64,000 bases of DNA. Source: Phycisphaeraceae bacterium. Its GTDB lineage: Bacteria > Planctomycetota > Phycisphaerae > Phycisphaerales > SM1A02. Positions 25,880 to 34,551 of this stretch are shown here, piece by piece. The stretch's first letter is position 1; each line of letters starts with the position of its first letter. The notes beneath the pieces were generated by a model. That model worked only from the letters and a program-made list of their open reading frames with translations. It had not been told where the DNA came from and ran no database searches. A program made the position numbers and the translations under genes. Where the stretch lies: the NCBI GenBank assembly GCA_019636735.1, contig JAHBWY010000005.1, positions 154,117-218,116 on the forward strand, in the 5' to 3' direction.

Positions 25880-26734
25880 ATGGACCTCGCACCGCTGACG
25901 ACGGTGGCCGTCGCCACCGACTTCTCCGAGCCCGCCTCGGTGGCGGTGGCGTGGGGGCATCGATTGGCCGCCCTTCATGGAGCTCGCTTGATCCTCGTGC
26001 ACGCGCTGGGCGGCTCCGCCGATCATCATCTGACACCCGACGAGGCGGAGCGCGGTCTCGAAGGCATTGCGGCATCGATCCGGCAGGAGGGACTTCGCGT
26101 CGAGATCGTGACGCGCCCTGGTCAACCGGCCGAGGTGCTGCGCACGGTCGCCGAAGAGGCGGGCGCGGAGATTCTCGTCATTGGAAGTCACGGGCACGGC
26201 GTGCTGAAGCGCCTGCTGCTCGGCTCCGTCGCCGATGAGCTTCTGCGCACGGCCAAGTCTCCGCTGCTCGTCGTCCATCCGCGTGACGGTCAGCGCACCA
26301 TTCAGTTCCGCACCGCCCTTGTCGGAATTGACTTCAACGACCCGGCCCAGCGCGCTGCGGAACTCACTCTGCGAACGCTCGAGCGGCGTGAGGAGAGTCG
26401 ACTGCTTCTGCTCGCCGCCACGCAATTGCCGATGACCTTCGTCGGCCCCGACGCGCCAGCCATGCCGTTGATCGAGGTCACCGAGGTCAACGACGCCGCG
26501 CGTGAAGGCATCGCGCGCCTGACGCACAAGCTGGGCGGACACGGCCTGAGCGTCGAAGGCCTCGTCTGCCCCGGCGCTCCCGCGGAGGCGATCGTCGACA
26601 CCGCCGAGGATCGTCGCGTCGACTTCGTCGCCGTCGGAAGTGAGCCCCGCAGCGGCGCCTCGCGCATGCTTCTGGGGAGCATCGCCCGCGATGTCGTTCA
26701 TCACGCGCTATGCCCGGTGCTCGTCGTGCGCTGA
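25880..26734 (+). CDS. Universal stress protein with two UspA domains
   Basis: 284 residues from ATG 25880; a longer frame upstream is antisense to the CDF gene. Two tandem UspA domains: residues 1-145 (VAVATDFSEPASVAVAWGH, ILVIGSHGHGVLKRLLLGSV, LLVVHP) and 146-284 (ALVGIDFNDPAQRAA, FVAVGSEPRSGASRMLLGSI, PVLVVR). The G-x2-G-x9-G(S) ATP-binding pattern is kept in both, best in the first. Family role: survival under stress or stationary phase, in the cytoplasm. Divergent from the CDF operon; converges with kup. Confidence 0.9.
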   Translation: MDLAPLTTVAVATDFSEPASVAVAWGHRLAALHGARLILVHALGGSADHHLTPDEAERGLEGIAASIRQEGLRVEIVTRPGQPAEVLRTVAEEAGAEILVIGSHGHGVLKRLLLGSVADELLRTAKSPLLVVHPRDGQRTIQFRTALVGIDFNDPAQRAAELTLRTLERREESRLLLLAATQLPMTFVGPDAPAMPLIEVTEVNDAAREGIARLTHKLGGHGLSVEGLVCPGAPAEAIVDTAEDRRVDFVAVGSEPRSGASRMLLGSIARDVVHHALCPVLVVR

Positions 26735-26785
26735 GCATTCGAGGTCCGGCGCCCCCCCCGATCGACCGTCCGTGAGAAGGCGCGA

Positions 26786-28837
26786 TCAGATCTCGACCTG
26801 CGTGCCGAACTCCACCACGCGTTGCGGCGGCAGATTGAAGAAGCGAATAGAGTCGGTTGCGCCGCGCGACAGGCTGGCAAAGAGGCGTTTGCGCCACCGC
26901 GCCATGCGTGTGTCGCCCGTGGGCAAGACGACCAGTCGCCGCGCGAAGTAGGTGGTCGTCTCAGGGTCCCACTGGATGCCATGCGCACGGAGTCGCTCGA
27001 GCAGCTTCGGCACATCGGGCGACTCCATGAACCCGAGTTGCACCGTCACGCGCCAGAAGCCGTCGGGTAGCCACTCCACATGCACCTTGCGATGTTCGGG
27101 CACGACGGGCAGGTTCGTCGTGACCACGCTCAGCAGGATCACCTGCTGGTGCAACACATGCGAATGCTCCACGAACGCGACGAGCGAGTAGGGTGTGTTC
27201 CTGTTGCCCGCTAGGAAGACGGCTGTGCCCGGGACTCGCGGCACCACTTGTGACCAAAGCGTCGCGAGGAAGACATGGATGTTCCGCGTGTCGTCGAGCA
27301 GCTTCCGCGCGACCAGCGATGACCCCTGCATCCAGGTGAGCATCACGATCGCGCCACTGAGACCGATCGCCAGTGCGAACCACCCGCCGTAGGGAATCTT
27401 GAGCAGATTCGCACCAAGGAAGAGAAGATCAGCCGCAAGGAAGATCGATCCGATGATGGCGATGTAGCGGCGTCGCCAGCGCCAGAGGCGCCGTGCAACC
27501 ACCATGAACATGATGGTCGTGATGCACATGTCGGCGGAAACTGCGATGCCGTACGCGCCCGCCAGACTGGTGCTGCTCTGGAAGAGGAGCACCGTGACCA
27601 CGCAACCGACCGCCATCAGGCTGTTGATGGAGGGGATGTAGACCTGACCCTCCTGCTCACTCGACATATGCAGGATCTGGATTCGCGGCAGGTACCCGAG
27701 GCGCACCGCCTGTCGGGCCACGCTGAAGACACCGCTGATCATCGCCTGGCTCGCGATGATGGCGGCGGTGGTCGCCAGCACCACAAGCGGGAGCCGAAGC
27801 GCGACCGGCGCCATGTCATAGAAGGGGTTCAGAATGGCCGCATCAAGCGCCTCGGGCGACGCCTGCGACGCTGCGAGCAGATGCGCTCCCTGCCCGAAGT
27901 AGTTGATGATGAGCGCCGGTCCCGCGAGGCAGTACCACGCCATGCGGACTGACTTCAGCCCGAAGTGTCCCACATCGGCGTAGAGCGCCTCGGCGCCCGT
28001 GACCACCAGGAAGACGCTTCCAAGGATCACGAAAGTCTCCCAGGGCGCCGTGCGCACGAGATAGAGCGCGTACCAGGGATTGACGCTCGACCAGATGCCG
28101 GGGTTCTCCCAGATTCCCCCAAGCCCCAGCACGATCAGCGTCGTGAACCAGACGATCATCACCGGACCGAAGACACGACCGATGCGACCGGTCCCGAACT
28201 GCTGGACCGAGAAGAGACCCAGCAAAATGCCGAGCGTGACGGGCACAACCGCCGGTTCGAGATCGGGGTTGACCTTGACCAGTCCCTCGACGGCCGAGAG
28301 CACCGAGATACTCGGCGTGATGATCCCGTCACCGAAGAGCAGGCCTGCGCCGAAGGCCGCGAGCGTGCCAAGGAACACAACGGACTTCGAGCCGCGCTTG
28401 CTCAGGCTGCGCGGAATCAGGGCAAGCAGCGCGAAGAGGCCGCCTTCGCCTCGATTCGTCGCCCGCATGACGACCGTCAGGTACTTGATGTTGACGACTG
28501 TGACGATCGACCAGAACACCAACGACAGGATGCCGCGGATGAACTCCTCCTCGACCGCCCTCACCTCCTGACCGTGGAGGTGAATCTCGATGCACTCCTT
28601 GATGGCGTAGAGCGGGCTCGTCCCGATGTCGCCAAAGACGACGCCAAGCGCCGCGATCGACATGAGCGCGAGAGCTCGCCCCCGAAGCGGCTGGCCGCCA
28701 CCGTGTCCATGCAGCGGTGGATGCGCCGATCCGCCCCCGACCCCATGACTTCCTCGGGGGGCCGCGGAGCCGTCGTCGCGCAGCGACTCCCCGGTGTTGG
28801 GCGATTTGTCGGATGGCCTTTCTGGCGACTCTCCCAC
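26786..28837 (-). CDS. kup: KUP-family potassium uptake protein
   Basis: 683 residues from GTG 28837. An N-terminal cytoplasmic tail of about 50 Gly/Pro/His-rich residues precedes about 12 transmembrane helices starting ALMSIAALGVVFGDIGTSPL (the KUP signature, with YAIKECI). GEGGLFALLALIP and FGDGIITPSISVLSAVEGL are further signatures. The C-terminal cytoplasmic region (about 530-683) is shared with Kup. Low-affinity K+ import with protons. No clear ribosome site precedes the GTG; TACCAT lies about 33 bases upstream. Confidence 0.93.
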   Translation of the reverse strand: MGESPERPSDKSPNTGESLRDDGSAAPRGSHGVGGGSAHPPLHGHGGGQPLRGRALALMSIAALGVVFGDIGTSPLYAIKECIEIHLHGQEVRAVEEEFIRGILSLVFWSIVTVVNIKYLTVVMRATNRGEGGLFALLALIPRSLSKRGSKSVVFLGTLAAFGAGLLFGDGIITPSISVLSAVEGLVKVNPDLEPAVVPVTLGILLGLFSVQQFGTGRIGRVFGPVMIVWFTTLIVLGLGGIWENPGIWSSVNPWYALYLVRTAPWETFVILGSVFLVVTGAEALYADVGHFGLKSVRMAWYCLAGPALIINYFGQGAHLLAASQASPEALDAAILNPFYDMAPVALRLPLVVLATTAAIIASQAMISGVFSVARQAVRLGYLPRIQILHMSSEQEGQVYIPSINSLMAVGCVVTVLLFQSSTSLAGAYGIAVSADMCITTIMFMVVARRLWRWRRRYIAIIGSIFLAADLLFLGANLLKIPYGGWFALAIGLSGAIVMLTWMQGSSLVARKLLDDTRNIHVFLATLWSQVVPRVPGTAVFLAGNRNTPYSLVAFVEHSHVLHQQVILLSVVTTNLPVVPEHRKVHVEWLPDGFWRVTVQLGFMESPDVPKLLERLRAHGIQWDPETTTYFARRLVVLPTGDTRMARWRKRLFASLSRGATDSIRFFNLPPQRVVEFGTQVEI

Positions 28838-28913
28838 GCGTGTTCTCGTCCCGCGCTCGTAGGGGGACGCATGGTAGCGACCCGGTCAGCGCGCAGGGCA
28901 CCGCGCTGCGCGA

Positions 28914-30305
28914 TCAGTTCGGCAGTGATCCTCCCGATCGATTGGGCGCCGAAGGGCTCGTCGGGGCGCCACCCGTTGCAGGACCACTCGAACTTCCGGG
29001 GCGAGCCGCCGCGGCCACCATTCGGAAGGGCACGCTGTGCTCTGCGAGAGCGCCCGTCTGTTCATCGCGAACGCGGATCTTGAGCGCATAGGCGCCTACG
29101 GAGAGTGCATCCGGAATCGTGACCGTGTGGGTCACAAAGAAGTCCTTGCGCTGTGTGGCGACGAGATCGGTCATCGTCTGCCAGTCGCGGCGCCATACAG
29201 GGACGCCATCTCGCTCGGAGAGAATCGAAAGCTCGACCGAGAGTTCCGTCTTCCACCCTTCGGCACCCAGCTCGACGCTGCGATAGCCATCGACCTCGAA
29301 GTAGAGCGCGAAGCGGGCGCCTGAGTGCGCCACGAATTCGCGCGGCTCGATCGCTCGGAAGACGCCGAAGCCATCGACCTGCGTGCAGAGCTCACCTCGC
29401 GGAATCCGAAGTCGCCTCGCGCCGCGCATCTCATGCGAGAGACGCTCGACCGCGCGCGCAACGGCCTCGGGGTCGTCACTGCCGGCGAGCTGTCGCCCCA
29501 GATCGCGGCAGAAGCCGTGGAAGCGGGCGAGCACCCGGCGCTCATCCTCGGTGAGATCGGGAATCGCTTCCGCATTGAAAGGCCGATCCGGTTCCGCAAT
29601 CGAGAGCGCCGCGATGGCCATGAGTGACCGAAGCGGCGTGTCTTCACGAGTCGCGTCTCGATAGAGCGCCGCCGCCGTGGCAGCCAGCGCATCGGGAGTT
29701 TCAGGCACGCGCCGAGGTGGCGTTCCGCCGGAATCGGGCCACTGCCGTCCGTCGAGATCACGATCCACGGCGACTGCACCTGTCGATCGATTGTCCGACG
29801 CATTGCGAGCGCCGCCGGCTCCCGTTCCAAGCGCATCAGCGAGCTCGGGCCCCGAACCGATGGCACCCGCTGGTGTGACTCGGTCGCTCTGATTGGATCC
29901 GAGCCCTCCTGCCTCCGAGCCACTCGAGCCTCCGGCGGGCGGCATAGACACTCCGACCTCTCGTCCACCGGTACCTCCAGTCGCACCCGTGCCGCGCCGC
30001 GCCGCAGACATGCGCTGGAACTCGGCGAGATCGCGCTCCGCCTGTTCAGCGATCTGCTCCGGCGTCATGGCGCCGATTGGCACCGCACTGTCGCCACCGG
30101 CCATTGGATTCTCTCGCTCCGTATCGCTCGCGCCCACCGCGCGGGCGGCGCGATCATCCGCTGCGGGCGTGCTTCCGCCGCTCGTGCACGCACTCAGTCC
30201 GACGATCACCAACAAGCAGCACGCCCCGGCCATGGGCGCACGCACACTTCGCGAGCTGGCGGCACTTGGGTGCCCCCTCCGAAGCGCGGTCCTTGAAGAA
30301 GTCAT
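28914..30305 (-). CDS. Hypothetical lipoprotein
   Basis: 463 residues. Lipoprotein signal: AGACCLLVIVGLSAC with lipobox Cys at about residue 40. Then a low-complexity Gly/Ala/Ser/Thr region (about 42-205). The folded part (about 205-430) has a helical section (ALAATAAALYRDAT, ERRVLARFHGFCRDLGRQL) and a beta section (EFVAHSGARFALYFEVDGY, VELSILSERDGVPVW, VTIPDALSVGAYALKI). No known family. Starts four bases inside the end of holA, so both are cotranscribed. Function unknown. Confidence 0.65.
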   Translation of the reverse strand: MTSSRTALRRGHPSAASSRSVRAPMAGACCLLVIVGLSACTSGGSTPAADDRAARAVGASDTERENPMAGGDSAVPIGAMTPEQIAEQAERDLAEFQRMSAARRGTGATGGTGGREVGVSMPPAGGSSGSEAGGLGSNQSDRVTPAGAIGSGPELADALGTGAGGARNASDNRSTGAVAVDRDLDGRQWPDSGGTPPRRVPETPDALAATAAALYRDATREDTPLRSLMAIAALSIAEPDRPFNAEAIPDLTEDERRVLARFHGFCRDLGRQLAGSDDPEAVARAVERLSHEMRGARRLRIPRGELCTQVDGFGVFRAIEPREFVAHSGARFALYFEVDGYRSVELGAEGWKTELSVELSILSERDGVPVWRRDWQTMTDLVATQRKDFFVTHTVTIPDALSVGAYALKIRVRDEQTGALAEHSVPFRMVAAAARPGSSSGPATGGAPTSPSAPNRSGGSLPN

Positions 30306-31354
30306 CGCAGCGCCCCACCGATGGTGACGAGCAATCCCTCGATGGTCCGGCGATCATCGCCTGAGAATCCGCTTCGCATTCGAACCTCCGTGTTCAACGC
30401 CGTGTCGAGCAGCTCCGCCGCCCGACGACTGCCGATCGATCGCGCCGCTCGGAGCACCGCGTTGGACTGCGGTCCCCAGAGCCTCAAGGAGCGCGCAATC
30501 TCCGCCTCGCTCTCACCCTGCTCTCGCAGCTTCGCCGCGTCATGCAGCTTGCGAAGCAGGTCGGTCACGCTCCAGGCGATCATGACTTCCGGTGCCCGAC
30601 TCACGCCCAGGAGATCATCGAGCTTCTCAATGACCCGCCGAGGCGGGCCCTCGAGCAGCACCGATTGAATCTCCCACGCTTGCTCCTCGCGGGAGAGGCC
30701 GACGAACTGCCCCACCAGTTCCCTGGTGATCGTTGCACCATCGCCGCCCCCCGCCGCGGTCGCGAGCTTCTCCAATTCGGCGTCGAGTCGGGCCAGATCA
30801 GTGCCCGTCTTCTCCACCAGAAGCCGGGCTACGGACTCATCGACCTTCGCCCGATGCGCCTTCTCCGCGCGGCGCATGCACCAGATGATCACCTCCTCTT
30901 CCTTGGGAGGTTCGCACTTGATGACCGCGCCAATCTTCTCGACCAGCTTGTCGAAGTTGCCCGGCCTCCATGTTCCCGTGGTCCGCATCAGGAGCGTGGC
31001 CTCGGCCATGGGGTGCTCGGCATATCGCTCCATGGCGCGGCGGCGATCCTCCGACCCCATGAAGAGCTCGGCCCCGTCGAGCACCACCAGCTTGTGCTGG
31101 CTGATCAGGCCGAAGGTCTGAAGCTCGTCGAGCACGGTCGCGAGCGGCGTGCTCGCACCATCGAAGTCGAATCGATCGAACGCGCCGAACTTCTCCGTGA
31201 GCGCCGCAATGAGTTGTCGGGTTCGCTCCTGGCGAAGGAATGCCTCCTTGCCGTGGAGAACCACGATGCGCATCGAAGCATCGGGCGTCGCTGAACCGGC
31301 GCTCCGCGCCGACGACGCACCGGCGCCGCTCCTCCGTGAAGGCGCCTTCGCCAT
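30302..31354 (-). CDS. holA: DNA polymerase III subunit delta
   Basis: Clamp-loader subunit that opens the beta clamp. 350 residues. N-terminal extension of about 27 residues, then MRIVVLHGKEAFLRQERTR, the typical delta start, FDRFDFDGAS, KLVVLDGAELF, and the later LARLDAELEKLATAAG and VGLSREEQAWEIQSVLL. C-terminal helical domain (LLDTALNTEVRMRSG) fits HolA. ATG 31354 lies seven bases after TAGAAT; an ATG at residue 28 is nearer to the usual N-terminus. Forms an operon with the following lipoprotein gene. Confidence 0.9.
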   Translation of the reverse strand: MAKAPSRRSGAGASSARSAGSATPDASMRIVVLHGKEAFLRQERTRQLIAALTEKFGAFDRFDFDGASTPLATVLDELQTFGLISQHKLVVLDGAELFMGSEDRRRAMERYAEHPMAEATLLMRTTGTWRPGNFDKLVEKIGAVIKCEPPKEEEVIIWCMRRAEKAHRAKVDESVARLLVEKTGTDLARLDAELEKLATAAGGGDGATITRELVGQFVGLSREEQAWEIQSVLLEGPPRRVIEKLDDLLGVSRAPEVMIAWSVTDLLRKLHDAAKLREQGESEAEIARSLRLWGPQSNAVLRAARSIGSRRAAELLDTALNTEVRMRSGFSGDDRRTIEGLLVTIGGALR

Positions 31355-31361
31355 GCCCGCG

Positions 31362-31367
31362 ATTCTA
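31362..31367 (-). promoter_or_regulatory. Predicted -10 element of the holA operon
   Basis: TAGAAT on the minus strand, seven bases before ATG 31354. One of the clearest leaderless-type arrangements in the window. Confidence 0.55.
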
Positions 31368-31397
31368 CGCTCACTCCGCCAGTGGCTGCCCGCTCAT

Positions 31398-31403
31398 TAC
31401 ACT
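31398..31403 (+). promoter_or_regulatory. Predicted -10 element of astB
   Basis: TACACT, six bases before GTG 31410. This supports the GTG start over an ATG at 31353 that would lie upstream of the promoter. Confidence 0.55.
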
Positions 31404-31409
31404 CCGCGC

Positions 31410-32759
31410 GTGCCGGAGTTGAACCTCGACGGAATCGTGGGCCCCACCCACAACTACGCGGGACTGAGTCTCGGCAATGTCGCGAGCACGCTGAACCAGG
31501 GCGTCGAGAGCCACCCCCGCAAGGCGGCGCTTCAAGGCCTGGAGAAGATGGCCGCTGTTGCGGCACTCGGAATCCCCCAGGGCGTGCTTCCCCCCCATGA
31601 GCGACCCCATGTCCCCACGCTTCGCGCCCTCGGCTTCACAGGAAGCGATGCCGATGTGGTGGAGCGCGCGGCACGAGACGCACCGACCCTCCTGGCGTGC
31701 GCCTCGAGCGCCAGCGCCATGTGGACGGCCAATGCGGCGACGGTAACCCCCTCCGGCGACAGCGGCGATGGACGGGTCCACTTCACACCCGCCAATCTCC
31801 GATCGATGTTCCATCGGAGCATCGAACCCCCCACGACAACCCGAGCCCTACGAGCCATCTTCACCGACCCAAGTCTCTTCACCGTCCATGATCCTCTGCC
31901 ATCAACGGGGCCCTTCGGCGATGAAGGTGCCGCCAATCACACGCGCCTGACGCCAAGCGCCATCGCCGGTGGCGAGGTGAACGGCGTCCACCTCTTCGTG
32001 TACGGCGCCGGTCTGGACCCCGCGGCGCCGCGCCCGCGCCGCTTTCCCGCGCGGCAGGATCGCGAGGCATCCCTCGCCGTGGTTCGGCGCCACGGTATCG
32101 CCCCCGATCGCGTGCTCCTGGTGCAGCAGACACCCGAGGTCATTGACGAAGGCGTGTTTCACAACGATGTGATCGCCGTGGGGAATGGCCACCTGCTTCT
32201 TGCTCACGAGGATGCCTTCCTCGGTGGGGTGGATCAGGTCGAGAGCGCGCTGCGCGAGCGCCTCGGAACGGCCCTTGTGGTCGCGCGGGTCTCTCGAGAT
32301 GAACTCTCGGTGGCCGAGGCGGTTTCCACCTACCTCTTCAACAGCCAGTTGCTCACCTGCCCCGACGGCTCCATCGTGCTCGTCGCACCGAGTGAGTGCG
32401 AGGCTCATCCCCGCGCTCGCGCGGTCATCGACCGTCTGGTGGCCGACTCCCGTGTGCCGCTCTCAAGGGCCATCTTCAAGGATGTGCGCGAAAGCATGCG
32501 CAACGGAGGTGGACCTGCGTGTCTGCGTCTCCGCGTGCCGCTCACGGAGCAGGAACTGTCGCGCGTGAACGCGGGCGTGCGCTTCACTCCTGAGGTGCAC
32601 GCCCGCCTTCTCGAATGGATCGAACGCAGCTATCCGGAGACACTCACTCCGCGGGAGCTCGGTGACCCGCGCTTGCTCAGCCATGGCCGCGACGCGCTCG
32701 ATGCGCTGACGCGCCTGCTCAACCTCGGTCCGATCTACGACTTCCAGCGCGCCGGATGA
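31410..32759 (+). CDS. astB: N-succinylarginine dihydrolase
   Basis: Second enzyme of the arginine succinyltransferase pathway: N-succinylarginine to N-succinylornithine, 2 NH3 and CO2. From GTG 31410 the product is 449 residues, close to E. coli AstB, and begins VPELNLDGIVGPTHNYAGLS, matching the family start exactly. Other motifs: RPHVPTLRALGF, FTPANLRSMFHRSI, EGAANHTRL, QTPEVIDEGVFHNDVIAVGN, and the catalytic Cys in NGGGPACLRLRVPL. No other ast genes are visible nearby, so the pathway is either dispersed or the enzyme has another role. Overlaps the convergent PEP-CTERM-like gene by 41 bases. Confidence 0.93.
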   Translation: MPELNLDGIVGPTHNYAGLSLGNVASTLNQGVESHPRKAALQGLEKMAAVAALGIPQGVLPPHERPHVPTLRALGFTGSDADVVERAARDAPTLLACASSASAMWTANAATVTPSGDSGDGRVHFTPANLRSMFHRSIEPPTTTRALRAIFTDPSLFTVHDPLPSTGPFGDEGAANHTRLTPSAIAGGEVNGVHLFVYGAGLDPAAPRPRRFPARQDREASLAVVRRHGIAPDRVLLVQQTPEVIDEGVFHNDVIAVGNGHLLLAHEDAFLGGVDQVESALRERLGTALVVARVSRDELSVAEAVSTYLFNSQLLTCPDGSIVLVAPSECEAHPRARAVIDRLVADSRVPLSRAIFKDVRESMRNGGGPACLRLRVPLTEQELSRVNAGVRFTPEVHARLLEWIERSYPETLTPRELGDPRLLSHGRDALDALTRLLNLGPIYDFQRAG

Positions 32760-33531
32760 GTCCGCCAACCAGCACGAGCGCCAAGGCTCCGGGCGCGGGG
32801 ATGGTGACATTGGCATCGCGCATCGCGATCGTGAACCTGACCTCCTCGTCACCGCCGGAACCACTTCGAATGCCCTGAATCTGGCCTGTGAACGACCAGT
32901 TGGCAGAAGCGAGATCGGTCGTCGACACGAGCGTCTGATTCCAGAAGCCGTTGGAGTTGCCGGGGCCGCCGGTCGACGGCGTCACGACACCCGAAGTGAA
33001 CGCGCCATCGGCCACGGCAAGTTCGCTGTTGAACGCGAGGTTGCTGAACTCAAGGCTCGACCCGCTCCGCGTTGCGCGCGCCTCGATGAGCAGCGTGTTG
33101 AAGCTCGCGCCGGGCGTGATCCCGTTGAGCGCGCTCTGCACCGTCCCACCGGGGTTCGACTCGAATGCGCCCCACGCCTGAGTCGTGGTCGATCCGCTGC
33201 CAAGGTCTGTCAACTGCCAGATGAGGCCCTGGCCTGCGAGATGAGTCAGCGTGAACTCGTAGGTTCGCGAGGACATCTGGTTGTTGTTGCCCAGATTGGC
33301 CCCGATGAAGTTGGCGGTACTGCCCGTTCCCTTGCCGTTGTCGAGCGACATATCCCAGTTGGAGTTGGACATGCGGTACTTGACGCTCGCCGCGGTACCG
33401 TTGAAGCCGTCGATTGATGGAACAGCGCTGTTGATGTAGAGATCGGCGTGCGCGGTGCCACCAGCCCCCATCGAGATGATGGCGGCAGTGAGCGGAGCGA
33501 GACTTCGGACGAGGGAAGGAATTGAACGCAT
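32719..33531 (-). CDS. Secreted protein with a PEP-CTERM-like sorting tail
   Basis: 270 residues from ATG 33531, with GGAGG nine bases upstream. Signal peptide: SLAPLTAAIISMGAGGTAHA. The mature body is Asn/Gly/Ser/Thr-rich and beta-like (NFIGANLGNNNQMSSRTYEF, ESNPGGTVQSALNGITPG). The C-terminus has a sorting signal of the planctomycete sort: PAPGALALVLVGGLIRRAG then an Arg-rich end. It would be processed by an exosortase-type system, which is not in the window. Surface or extracellular protein of unknown role. Confidence 0.75.
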   Translation of the reverse strand: MRSIPSLVRSLAPLTAAIISMGAGGTAHADLYINSAVPSIDGFNGTAASVKYRMSNSNWDMSLDNGKGTGSTANFIGANLGNNNQMSSRTYEFTLTHLAGQGLIWQLTDLGSGSTTTQAWGAFESNPGGTVQSALNGITPGASFNTLLIEARATRSGSSLEFSNLAFNSELAVADGAFTSGVVTPSTGGPGNSNGFWNQTLVSTTDLASANWSFTGQIQGIRSGSGGDEEVRFTIAMRDANVTIPAPGALALVLVGGLIRRAGSRRSDRG

Positions 33532-33969
33532 GGTGCATGGCCTCCGATTGGCGGGCGACGGCGTGCGCCGCCAAGGTTCAACTACTCCCTTCCAACACCG
33601 GCGTGTGCAAGCCGTTCGCTGGCGGGCGATGTGGAGCGTGCCGCCTGCAAGTTCCGTGCCGGTCATGACGCTGTTGTCCTGAACGGACGCATTTCCCTAC
33701 TTCGATCGACCCAGCAGGGCCCCGCCGTCATGGCACGCGCGATCTGCGCTGCTCGAGAAGGTGCGAGACCTTTCACGATGCCGTCCCCTCGCAGGTCGTG
33801 CGCCTCTAACACCAATCCACTAGCGCAGACCTTTGGCTCCATGTCTTGAAGGCGCGTGACGAAGGCGTTAGATCCCCGTGAACCCTCCGGGGACACCGGG
33901 CTGCGCCGAGAGGATGCGCCGCCGCGATTGAGTCCTGGGGTCAATCTGTGCGAGGTCGATCTGAGGATC
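33532..33969. other. Gene-poor interval
   Basis: About 440 bases between the PEP-CTERM-like gene and the second secreted cluster. No gene, RNA or repeat identified. It must carry the promoters for both sides. Confidence 0.5.
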
Positions 33970-34551
33970 ATGCCGACACGCGTACGAGAGAAGTTCACCT
34001 GGTCTCCGGACTCCGTCCTTCGCGCCCTCAACCCGCGCCGCGCACGCCTCGCACTTGTGTCTCATCGTATTGAGCGATGTCTCGGCCGCCTGTGCATCAA
34101 TCCAATCCGAGCGGTGCGGGTCCTGCGGGCGATTGCGCCTTCGGGCGGCCGCGGGCTGGCGCCGTCGATCGTGATCTTGATCATTGCAGCGGCGACTCCC
34201 GGTTGCTGCGATGGTCGCTCCGACACGGTCAGTGCCGACGATGTCTCCGCCGCCGAGGCACCCGGGACCGCTGCGATGGGCGAAGTGGTCTCTCAAGCGC
34301 GCAAGCCTTCATTCCATAAGGTCGTCATCGCCGCTGAGCCTTTGTCTCGCCAGGTCGACAGCCCCGGCGAGCGTCCGCGCCGAGCACCCGGCCAACGGCT
34401 GACTCATCTTGTCGTACACCTGGAATGCACTGATCGGGATTGCATCGATCAGCTTCGACCCGGTGACCCCGTTCACCTGTTCATCTCGGCCCGCCGAATA
34501 GGAACTGCGTCAGTCGCTGCACATGTGGAGCCTCCCCATGTGGATCCTTAG
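33970..34551 (+). CDS. Possible small lipoprotein at the head of the second secreted cluster
   Basis: 193 residues if the ATG at 33970 (GAGG four bases upstream) is right; the frame extends to 33856. An Arg-rich N-terminal 50 residues is followed by a hydrophobic stretch SIVILIIAAATPGC, a plausible lipobox, then an unassigned region (SFHKVVIAAEPLSRQ, QRLTHLVVHLECTDRDC). The end overlaps the following gene by 29 bases. No family recognised. The long basic N-terminus makes this weaker than its neighbours; it may be shorter or not expressed. Confidence 0.35.
   Translation: MPTRVREKFTWSPDSVLRALNPRRARLALVSHRIERCLGRLCINPIRAVRVLRAIAPSGGRGLAPSIVILIIAAATPGCCDGRSDTVSADDVSAAEAPGTAAMGEVVSQARKPSFHKVVIAAEPLSRQVDSPGERPRRAPGQRLTHLVVHLECTDRDCIDQLRPGDPVHLFISARRIGTASVAAHVEPPHVDP

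Noticed and set aside
27965..29083. 372-codon plus-strand frame
   Set aside because: Antisense to kup; His/Arg/Asp-rich translation typical of the opposite strand of a GC-rich membrane gene.
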